Origin: an uncultured Clostridia bacterium
GTDB taxonomy: Bacteria; Bacillota; Clostridia; Lachnospirales; Lachnospiraceae
DNA: 36,581 bases
Direction of reading: 5' to 3'
Assembly: GCA_946610715.1 (NCBI GenBank)
Contig: CAMOCO010000004.1
Coordinates: forward strand, 1 to 36,581
Part shown: positions 10,599 through 18,201 of the stretch, piece after piece
How the letters are laid out: each line of letters starts with the position of its first letter
Position numbering within the stretch: the stretch's first letter is position 1
The notes under the pieces: generated by a model
Told to the model about the DNA's origin: nothing
Seen by the model: the letters and a program-made list of their open reading frames with translations, nothing else
Databases searched by the model: none
Position numbers and translations under genes: made by a program

Positions 10599-11342
10599 TT
10601 ACAGATCAAACCGGACAATCAGTCTATTCTTATCATGTTCATCCTTCAGTATAACTGCTGCATTTTTTGAATTTGCATCATTTGGTATATATATATAAGG
10701 ATATAACGTATCTCCCTTTACCGACTGCATCTTATATTCTGCTCTAAAGCCCTTAAGTGAATCCATTTGAGAGAGAATATCCTCCGGAAGCACACTCATG
10801 GCAATAGCGACATATTGTCCGTTATTTACATGATGATTTGTATCTATATATTGTTCGGTAACCACTATGGGTTCTCCCTTAACCATCTTTGATTCATCCG
10901 AAACAATTATCTTTCCTTTTTCGAATTCTTTATCCAGCGGTTCGGAAATACCGTAAGCCTCTATCTCCTCTTCAGGAATTCTTCGCACCGGAATTCCCGT
11001 TGTCGAATTTACATATGCCCATTCGGAATATGCATATACGAGAAGTTCCCCTGTCTCAGCATTTTCAATGGTAAAATTTCTTATGCCCACAAAATATTTA
11101 AAGCCGGATGCCCAGGTTGACACTTTAATATTCTCACAATACTTCGGGAATCTGTTAACCTTTATCTGCCATGACGTCAACATCCAGACCGTTCCCTGCT
11201 GCTTCAGCCATTTAATCCCCACACCTCTGTCCTCTGATTCAAAGGTGCAGCAGTCCTGAAAATAATTAATTACTGATAATATGCCTGCTTTTTTAGTTTC
11301 CGTAATCTCACTATATCTGACTCTCGTATTGTAATAGTACAT
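10599..11342 (-). CDS. Acyl-ACP thioesterase (FatA/FatB-type)
   Basis: Hot-dog thioesterase features: YSEITETKKAGILSVINYFQDCC, GTVWMLTSWQIKVNRFPKYCE, YIDTNHHVNNGQYV. Confidence 0.88.
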   Translation of the reverse strand: MYYYNTRVRYSEITETKKAGILSVINYFQDCCTFESEDRGVGIKWLKQQGTVWMLTSWQIKVNRFPKYCENIKVSTWASGFKYFVGIRNFTIENAETGELLVYAYSEWAYVNSTTGIPVRRIPEEEIEAYGISEPLDKEFEKGKIIVSDESKMVKGEPIVVTEQYIDTNHHVNNGQYVAIAMSVLPEDILSQMDSLKGFRAEYKMQSVKGDTLYPYIYIPNDANSKNAAVILKDEHDKNRLIVRFDL

Positions 11343-11354
11343 TTTAGTCTGCCC

Positions 11355-11594
11355 CTAGTCTTCCACACCGAGTTCTTTGAGGATCCTGATCATATCCTCC
11401 ACAGTGTTTATTTCTTCATTCAGTTTTTCCGAAGGAATCTCCACGTTGAACTCCTCCTCCAAAATAACCACAAGTTCATATAGATCCAGCGAATCAAGAG
11501 CCAGATCGTCCTTGAAAGATGTATCCTGTGTGATTTCCGTGGATTGAATGGATAGAAAATCCTCAAGTATTTCTACAAATTTATCATATATCAT
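11355..11594 (-). CDS. Acyl carrier protein
   Basis: DLALDSLDLYELVVILEEEFNVEIP phosphopantetheine DSL motif; start chosen at MIYDKFVEILEDF. Confidence 0.9.
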   Translation of the reverse strand: MIYDKFVEILEDFLSIQSTEITQDTSFKDDLALDSLDLYELVVILEEEFNVEIPSEKLNEEINTVEDMIRILKELGVED

Positions 11595-11726
11595 ATTGAA
11601 TCGCCTCCTGATGCTAATATTAAAAATCAAGTTTTACCCAAGGTCATTCTATACAAATGCTAAAAGAGTGTCAAATACTATTCTATGAAAGAAGTAAGAA
11701 CCTATTCAATGAATGAATCAGGAACC

Positions 11727-12554
11727 TTACTGAAGATTTAACTTTTTATTGATTATATAAATATTTGCTATCATCACCGGCAGCAGCATTACTACATGAA
11801 CCAGCAGCACTGTCAGTACTGCCTGAATTTCAATGTTTGAAAGAGTTGTATCAGCACTTCTCATTGCCATTAATGCTATATTGTTATATTTACTCTTCTG
11901 AGAAAAGTATATTGTGATGACTGACATTATAATACCTGCTACTACAGTAATAGCTGACACTGCATACGGAAGTAATCTGCTGTTTGAATTTATAAGATTC
12001 TTGGAAATGCTGATTCCCAGCTTTATCAGCCATATATAGAATAGATAAATGATTACTATTGTTACTACCATTGCCACAAACAGCATAACCACATCAAGCT
12101 TTGATGAACCGGAATGATAATAATCTTTCATGGATGAATCCACATTATGAAAAAATTCTCTTCTCAGGTCATCATTAGTTAAAGTAGACATGAAGTAGAA
12201 GAACACCAGTAATACCCCACCTATTATCACCTGAACTATATCAGCCAGAAAGTCCGCCAGAATATGGGTTGTTCCCTTAACCGGAAGTGTATTCAGCAGA
12301 TATCCCTCATCTCCCAGAAAGGATTTATTGAATCTATTGATAGTCTGGGCAACCAGATAAAATGATGCAGCTGAAATTGCCATAAGAGAAAAAGCTCTTA
12401 CAAAACCGGACAGAAGCTCCCCTACTTCTCCGGCATATTCATTACTGTTATCCACTAGGGAAAAAATTATGCCAATTATAACGATCACTGCTGACACAAT
12501 TAAAATACTTTTCGCCCTGCTCTTCATTTCAAATTTAAATCTTTTTCCTAACAT
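11727..12554 (-). CDS. ABC transporter permease (ABC-2-like)
   Basis: Multi-TM protein; start overlaps the end of the upstream ATPase gene. Confidence 0.8.
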   Translation of the reverse strand: MLGKRFKFEMKSRAKSILIVSAVIVIIGIIFSLVDNSNEYAGEVGELLSGFVRAFSLMAISAASFYLVAQTINRFNKSFLGDEGYLLNTLPVKGTTHILADFLADIVQVIIGGVLLVFFYFMSTLTNDDLRREFFHNVDSSMKDYYHSGSSKLDVVMLFVAMVVTIVIIYLFYIWLIKLGISISKNLINSNSRLLPYAVSAITVVAGIIMSVITIYFSQKSKYNNIALMAMRSADTTLSNIEIQAVLTVLLVHVVMLLPVMIANIYIINKKLNLQ

Positions 12555-13246
12555 CTGAATTCCTCCCTGAATATCTCATCTATGGACATATTTTTCTCTT
12601 CTCTTAATTCATCTGCCGGCTTATGCTTTAGTATCTTTCCTTCTTTAATGAAAATCACATCATCCAGAATATTTTCCACATCCTGTATCAGATGAGTTGA
12701 AATAAGAATGGATGCATCCTTTTCATAATTTGTTATTATTGTACGGATGATATAATCTCTCGCAGCCGGATCCACACCTGCGATGGGCTCATCCAGCAGA
12801 TAAAGCTTTGCCCGTCTTGACATTACCATTATCAGCTGAACCTTCTCCTTAGTTCCCTTGGACATTTTTTTAATCTGCATATCCAGACTTATATCAAGGG
12901 ATTTAAGCATCTCCTCAGCTCTGGCTGCATCAAAATCCTGATAAAAGGTTTTGAATTCCTTTATCACTTCACTGACCTTCTGACTCTCGTTAAAATAAAC
13001 TCTGTCCGGAAGATAGGATACCACAGCTTTGGTTTCATGCCCCACTTTCTTACCATCTATCTGCACATCACCTTTGGAATAGCTGAGAAGCCCTGCCATT
13101 ATTTTTATCAAAGTCGTTTTTCCGCTGCCGTTGGGCCCCAGGAGACCCACGATCTTCCCGGCTTCAATCTCCAGATCAAAATCATTAAAGACCTCTGTTT
13201 TACCATATGACTTATATAAATTCTGTATACTTATCAGATTACTCAT
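12548..13246 (-). CDS. ABC transporter ATP-binding protein
   Basis: Walker A GLLGPNGSGKTT; Walker B LYLLDEP; H-loop STHLIQD. Confidence 0.94.
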   Translation of the reverse strand: MSNLISIQNLYKSYGKTEVFNDFDLEIEAGKIVGLLGPNGSGKTTLIKIMAGLLSYSKGDVQIDGKKVGHETKAVVSYLPDRVYFNESQKVSEVIKEFKTFYQDFDAARAEEMLKSLDISLDMQIKKMSKGTKEKVQLIMVMSRRAKLYLLDEPIAGVDPAARDYIIRTIITNYEKDASILISTHLIQDVENILDDVIFIKEGKILKHKPADELREEKNMSIDEIFREEFRC

Positions 13247-13627
13247 TTAATTACCTCCCGTCTTCTTTGGACTTTTCTTAAGGTAATCCTCAAGCCTCAT
13301 TACCATATCCTCATCGCTGTAACCCAGCTCATACATTTTTTCCGTAAATTTCCTAAGTATATCCTCACAAATATTATTCTTCACAGTGTCATCCACAGAC
13401 TCTGCAACGAATCTGCCTGATGTTCTTTGTGAATAGAGAATACCTTCATTTTCAAGTGTCTGAAGTGCCTTCTGCATAGTATTGGGGTTTACTCCCGCTT
13501 CAATCGCCAGCTCTCTTACTGAAGGTATCTTACTACCCGGGCTGAGTATACCGCCGGCAATATCTCTTTTTATTTTATCCATTATCTGCAGATAAATAGG
13601 CGTATCATTTTCAAACTTCCATGCCAT
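13247..13627 (-). CDS. GntR family regulator (YtrA-like)
   Basis: 126 aa; PIYLQIMDKIKRDIAGGILSPGSKIPSVRELAIEAGVNPNTMQKALQTLENEGIL; short C-terminus; first gene of the ABC operon. Confidence 0.92.
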   Translation of the reverse strand: MAWKFENDTPIYLQIMDKIKRDIAGGILSPGSKIPSVRELAIEAGVNPNTMQKALQTLENEGILYSQRTSGRFVAESVDDTVKNNICEDILRKFTEKMYELGYSDEDMVMRLEDYLKKSPKKTGGN

Positions 13628-13707
13628 ACATTATCTCCTCTCCGATGCTATATCTCCTCTCTGCTATTTTAACCATGGTTTGAATTCATACAGCTCCAAT
13701 CAAAAAA

Positions 13708-13745
13708 CTGTATTACTGTACTATTCACATAGTACAATAATACAG
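13708..13745. promoter_or_regulatory. 38-bp operator-like inverted repeat upstream of the gntR-ABC operon
   Basis: CTGTATTACTGTACTAT-tcac-ATAGTACAATAATACAG, 16/17 arm identity. Confidence 0.8.
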
Positions 13746-13762
13746 CTAATACAATTTGTCAA
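13734..13762 (-). promoter_or_regulatory. Candidate promoter of the gntR-ABC operon
   Basis: Minus-strand TTGACA (13757-13762), 17-bp spacer, TATTGT (13734-13739); -10 lies inside the palindrome. Confidence 0.65.
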
Positions 13763-13830
13763 GAATTAATTATTTCCGATCCGGCTTTTTCTCAGATTGT
13801 TCACATTTTTTCAAATACTGATCATTCACC

Positions 13831-14733
13831 TTATCTTAAGTACTCACAAGCTGCAATGGCCGCATAAGCGCCATCCGCACAGGCAGTGGTAACCTGCCTC
13901 AGTGTCTTGGCTCTGCAGTCTCCTGCAACGAATACACCGGGTGTCATGGTAATTGTATCATCCTTTGCGTCAAAATAGCCTCTCTGATCCGTGGCAGCCA
14001 CATTTGTAAATGCCTTATTATCCGGCACAAGTCCCACGGCCAGGAATACTCCGTCGCATTCTGCCACACGTTCCTCACCATTTTCCGAATAACGGACTCC
14101 TGTAATACGCCCCTCCTGTACCTCATAGGAGAGCACCTTCGTACCTGTATGAGCTTCAATGTTGGAATGTCCGAACAGCTGATCCTGAAGCTTCTGATCG
14201 GCTGTAAAATAAGGCATATCCTGAAGGATTATCAGCTTGCTTACAATATCAGCCAGCAGGTTTGCCTCTACAAATGCAGAATTACCTCCGCCAACCATCA
14301 CTACTGTCTTATCCCTGTAGAAATCGCCGTCACATACAGCGCAGAAGCTGATGCCATTTCCGATAAGCTCCTCCTCCCCGGGAAGTCCCAGTACCCTGTG
14401 GGTTGTGCCTGTGGCAAGAATGACAGTACGCCCGTCATAGGATCCACCCTCTGCAGTTTTAACTGTAAACCCTTCACCTGTTTTCTCTACTCCGTTAACC
14501 TCCTCAAAGGTCACCTTTGCTCCCTGCTTGATGGCCTGATCCAGAAACTTTTCCGCAAATTCATCTCCGCTGATGGAATCAAATCCCGGAATATTTTCCA
14601 CCTTGGGAGAATTGACTATCTGTCCTCCGAATACACTCTTTTCTATTACAAATACAGACTTTCCGCTGCGCAGTCCGTAAACTGCAGCAGTAAGTCCGGC
14701 AGGACCTCCGCCCACCACTATAATATCATACAT
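13831..14733 (-). CDS. trxB: Thioredoxin reductase-like flavoprotein
   Basis: IIVVGGGPAGLTAAVYGLRSG, CAVCDGDFYRD redox site, VVMVGGGNSAFVEANLL, GVFVAGDCRAKTLRQVTTACADGAYAA. Confidence 0.88.
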   Translation of the reverse strand: MYDIIVVGGGPAGLTAAVYGLRSGKSVFVIEKSVFGGQIVNSPKVENIPGFDSISGDEFAEKFLDQAIKQGAKVTFEEVNGVEKTGEGFTVKTAEGGSYDGRTVILATGTTHRVLGLPGEEELIGNGISFCAVCDGDFYRDKTVVMVGGGNSAFVEANLLADIVSKLIILQDMPYFTADQKLQDQLFGHSNIEAHTGTKVLSYEVQEGRITGVRYSENGEERVAECDGVFLAVGLVPDNKAFTNVAATDQRGYFDAKDDTITMTPGVFVAGDCRAKTLRQVTTACADGAYAAIAACEYLR

Positions 14734-14775
14734 ACTGTCTCCTCCGATTTATAGCCTTCTTTAATTACCTTCATA

Positions 14776-14819
14776 GTCAAATAAAAGAGCTCAGAGCCGG
14801 TAATAAATCAGCTCTGAGC
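14776..14819 (-). terminator. Terminator downstream of nrdD
   Basis: Minus: GCTCAGAGC-tgatttattaccg-GCTCTGAGC-TCTTTTATTTG. Confidence 0.75.
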
Positions 14820-14828
14820 CCGGATTAT

Positions 14829-14877
14829 ATTTCGCGTATAACCTGTTTAAATTTCTCGTATAACTTGTTTAAACAAG
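14829..14877. repeat. 22-bp tandem duplication plus a 14-bp perfect palindrome
   Basis: atttcgcgtataacctgtttaa / atttctcgtataacttgtttaa (2 mismatches); CTTGTTTAAACAAG at 14864-14877. Confidence 0.8.
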
Positions 14878-14884
14878 CTGTTAA

Positions 14885-17293
14885 TTATACGTTATGTGCC
14901 TTCATCCATTCAACAGCTGCGCTGTCTCCCTCGTATCTGGTTCCGTCCGGATCAATGATAGTCGGAGTCTGAAGAATGTTCAGTTGTCTTGCTATATCCA
15001 TATTCTGTGAGCAATTTACTTCATTATATTCAAGTCCTGCAAGGCGAAATCTCTGTTCTGCACCCTTGCACTTCGGGCAATGGTCCTTAACATACATTGT
15101 AGGTACACCTGATGCGGTATCGGCAGCTGCTGAAGTCTCCGTCTTCTCATCAGCCTTTGATACAGCTGCATTAGTGATTGTCTCCTCTTTCTCAGGTGCG
15201 GCAGGGCCTTCATGAGTCAGTCTGCTGGCAGCTATATTATATTCTACACGATCCTCAAATTCCTGAGCCTTTCCGTCATTCCAGTTCTGAACCGGTCTGT
15301 AATAGCCTGTAATACGGCTGTATACCTCTGTTTTCTCACCGCAATGAGGACATGTATATACTTCACCTACAAGATATCCATGATTTCTGCATACTGAGTA
15401 TGTAGGAGACATTGTATAATACGGAAGTCTGTAATTCTCGGCAATCTTACGAACAAGTGTTGCTGCAGACTTCCAGTCAGGAAGCTTCTCACCGAGGAAT
15501 GCATGGAATACTGTTCCTGATGTATAAAGTGTCTGAAGCTTATCCTGAACATCCAGAGCTGAGAATATATCATCTGTATATCCTACAGGAAGATGTGATG
15601 AATTTGTATAATATGGTGTTCCTTTCATATTAGCTGTAATAATGTCAGGGAACTGCTCTATATCATGCTTTGCAAAACGGTATGTTGTAGACTCTGCAGG
15701 TGTTGCTTCAAGATTGTACAGATCTCCGTACATTTCCTGATAATCCGAAAGTCTCTCTCTCATATGATTGAGAACATCAACAGCAAACTTCTGTGTCTCT
15801 TCATTTGTAAGATCCTTCTTGAGCCACTTTGCATTAAGTCCTACTTCGTTCATTCCGATAAGACCGATGGTTGAAAAATGATTATCAAATGTTCCGAGAT
15901 ATCTCTTTGTATATGGATAAAGTCCTGTCTCAAGAAGCTTTGTGATAACTGTTCTCTTGGTCTTAAGTGATCTGGCTGAAATATCCATAAGACGATCAAG
16001 TCTTGCATAGAAATCAGCTTCATCCTTAGCAAGATATGCAATACGCGGAAGGTTAATGGTAACAACGCCAACCGATCCTGTTGACTCACCGCTTCCGAAG
16101 AATCCGCCTGACTTCTTGCGAAGTTCTCTGAGGTCAAGTCTGAGACGGCAGCACATACTTCTTACATCACTTGGTTCCATATCGGAATTAATATAATTTG
16201 AAAAATACGGAGTTCCATACTTTGCCGTCATCTCGAAGAGAAGTCTGTTGTTCTCTGTATCATCCCAGTTAAAATCTCTGGTAATCGAATATGTAGGAAT
16301 AGGATACTGGAATCCACGTCCGTTGGCATCACCCTCGATCATTATCTCGATAAACGCCTTGTTGACCATATCCATTTCCTTCTGGCAGTCACCATAGGTA
16401 AAGTCAACCTGTTTTCCGCCTATCCAGCACTGCTCATCCTTCATATCTCTCGGAACTGTCCAGTCCAGAGTAATATTTGTGAAAGGTGACTGTGTACCCC
16501 ATCTTGAAGGAGTATTAACACCGAAGATAAAGGACTGGATACATTGCTTAACTTCTTTCTGTGTAAGGTTATCTATCTTGATAAATGGTGCAAGATAAGT
16601 ATCGAATGAAGAAAATGCCTGAGCTCCTGCCCATTCATTCTGCATGATACCAAGGAAGTTAACCATCTGATTGCAGAGTGTTGAAAGATGTCCTGCAGGT
16701 GCAGATGTAATCTTGCCGGGCACTCCGCCGAGGCCTTCCTGGATAAGCTGCTTAAGTGACCATCCTGCACAATAGCCTGTAAGCATGCTGAGGTCATGAA
16801 TATGAATTGCTGCACTTCTGTGTGCATCTGCAATTTCCTGATCATATATTTCGCTGAGCCAGTAATTTGCTGTAATAGCTCCCGAATTTGAAAGGATAAG
16901 TCCGCCTACACTATATGTAACCGTTGAATTCTCTTTAACTCTCCAGTCATTGATCTGAAGATAATTATCAACTATATCCTTATAGTTAAGCATAGCGTTC
17001 TTAACATTACGAACCTTCTCACGCTGCTTTCTGTAAAGGATATAAGCCTTGGCAACATCAGAATATCCTGCTTCCGAAAGAATCTTCTCAACGCTGTCCT
17101 GTATATCTTCTACGGATATTACTTCGTCCTTGATCTTGCTTTCAAAATCACTTGTTACTCTGAGCGCCAGCATATCAACAATGCTTGGATGATACTGCTT
17201 CTCACATCCGATAAACGCTTTTTCAATTGCAGCACTGATTTTGGATACATCAAAATCAACTACTACTCCGTCCCTTTTCATTACGCGGTACAT
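14885..17293 (-). CDS. nrdD: Anaerobic ribonucleoside-triphosphate reductase with fused C-terminal glutaredoxin/NrdH-like domain
   Basis: ATP-cone N-terminus MYRVMKRDGVVVDFDVSKISAAIEKAF; Zn motif CRNHGYL...CPHCGEK; glycyl radical region RITGYYRPVQNWNDGK; C-terminal MYVKDHCPKCKGAEQRFRLAG...NILQTPTIIDPDG. Confidence 0.93.
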   Translation of the reverse strand: MYRVMKRDGVVVDFDVSKISAAIEKAFIGCEKQYHPSIVDMLALRVTSDFESKIKDEVISVEDIQDSVEKILSEAGYSDVAKAYILYRKQREKVRNVKNAMLNYKDIVDNYLQINDWRVKENSTVTYSVGGLILSNSGAITANYWLSEIYDQEIADAHRSAAIHIHDLSMLTGYCAGWSLKQLIQEGLGGVPGKITSAPAGHLSTLCNQMVNFLGIMQNEWAGAQAFSSFDTYLAPFIKIDNLTQKEVKQCIQSFIFGVNTPSRWGTQSPFTNITLDWTVPRDMKDEQCWIGGKQVDFTYGDCQKEMDMVNKAFIEIMIEGDANGRGFQYPIPTYSITRDFNWDDTENNRLLFEMTAKYGTPYFSNYINSDMEPSDVRSMCCRLRLDLRELRKKSGGFFGSGESTGSVGVVTINLPRIAYLAKDEADFYARLDRLMDISARSLKTKRTVITKLLETGLYPYTKRYLGTFDNHFSTIGLIGMNEVGLNAKWLKKDLTNEETQKFAVDVLNHMRERLSDYQEMYGDLYNLEATPAESTTYRFAKHDIEQFPDIITANMKGTPYYTNSSHLPVGYTDDIFSALDVQDKLQTLYTSGTVFHAFLGEKLPDWKSAATLVRKIAENYRLPYYTMSPTYSVCRNHGYLVGEVYTCPHCGEKTEVYSRITGYYRPVQNWNDGKAQEFEDRVEYNIAASRLTHEGPAAPEKEETITNAAVSKADEKTETSAAADTASGVPTMYVKDHCPKCKGAEQRFRLAGLEYNEVNCSQNMDIARQLNILQTPTIIDPDGTRYEGDSAAVEWMKAHNV

Positions 17294-17374
17294 ATGTGGT
17301 TCCTCCCCCAATATTTTAATTATTATTTTTTCGTTACGTGGTATATTCAATAATACCATCAAAATTCGAAATGT

Positions 17375-17416
17375 CAATATCTAGTATTCATTTTTTTATA
17401 AAAACACTAGATATTG
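17375..17416. promoter_or_regulatory. Inverted repeat upstream of nrdD, possible NrdR-type boxes
   Basis: CAATATCTAGTATT (17375-17388) and AACACTAGATATTG (17403-17416), 13/14 complementary; resembles NrdR-box sequences but 28-bp centre spacing is shorter than usual. Confidence 0.45.
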
Positions 17417-17472
17417 TTATTTTTCACCAAATTCGAAAATCTGTTTTTCGGTGCCCGCGCCCCCTGAAATGC

Positions 17473-17505
17473 CGAAAAAACCGCGGTTTTTACACCGCGG
17501 TCAGT
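17473..17505 (-). terminator. Terminator downstream of nrdG
   Basis: Minus: ACCGCGGT-gtaaaa-ACCGCGGT-TTTTTC; each arm is self-palindromic. Confidence 0.82.
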
Positions 17506-17511
17506 TCTTTT

Positions 17512-18201
17512 TTATACACCTCTCAACTCAGCTGTCCCCACATATGGTTGTACAATATGTATATATTCTTTCATCTCTTTTTCGCTTCTCGGTTCAAGTC
17601 CGGCAAAAGGAACTGTCTCCCTGTCCACAAATTGCTGGAGAAAATATCTGTCCGCTCCCCGGATCCACTTTCCTATACCGATAAAACTGTCTTTGTCATG
17701 AAACTGCTTCACCACTGTGGTTCTGAATTCATATTCCACTTTTCCTTCCAGCAGAAATCTTATACTCTCATCAATTTTATCAGTCCCGAATCCCGGTATC
17801 CCTATAGTTTCTCCGTATCTCTCTCTGCAGTTTTTTACATCCATGGCCACATAGTCAATAAGTCTTTCACTTACCAGTCTCTTTAGAACATCAGGATGAT
17901 TTCCGGTCGTATCAAGTTTTATCTTAAAACCCATATCCCGTATTTTCTCTATGAATTCCGGAAGCTCCCGCCTTAATGTCGGCTCGCCGCCGGTTATTAC
18001 CACACCGTCAAGTATACCGGTTCTGGTCTTCAGAAAATCTGTAAGCTCCACATCATCCATAACGGCAGGGGCATTCATATCCAGCAGTTCCGAATTATGG
18101 CAGAATGGGCATCTGAAATCACACCCTCCCAGAAATACAGTACAAGCCACCCTGCCGGGAAAATCAAGCAATGTCATCTTTTGAAGTCCGTGAATTTTCA
18201 T
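17512..18201 (-). CDS. nrdG: Anaerobic RNR activating protein, radical SAM
   Basis: GGCDFRCPFCHNSEL (CxxxCxxC) and VVITGGEPTLRRELPEF. Confidence 0.88.
   Translation of the reverse strand: MKIHGLQKMTLLDFPGRVACTVFLGGCDFRCPFCHNSELLDMNAPAVMDDVELTDFLKTRTGILDGVVITGGEPTLRRELPEFIEKIRDMGFKIKLDTTGNHPDVLKRLVSERLIDYVAMDVKNCRERYGETIGIPGFGTDKIDESIRFLLEGKVEYEFRTTVVKQFHDKDSFIGIGKWIRGADRYFLQQFVDRETVPFAGLEPRSEKEMKEYIHIVQPYVGTAELRGV

Noticed and set aside
14149-14754. 201-aa plus-strand ORF
   Set aside because: Antisense to trxB; no motif support.
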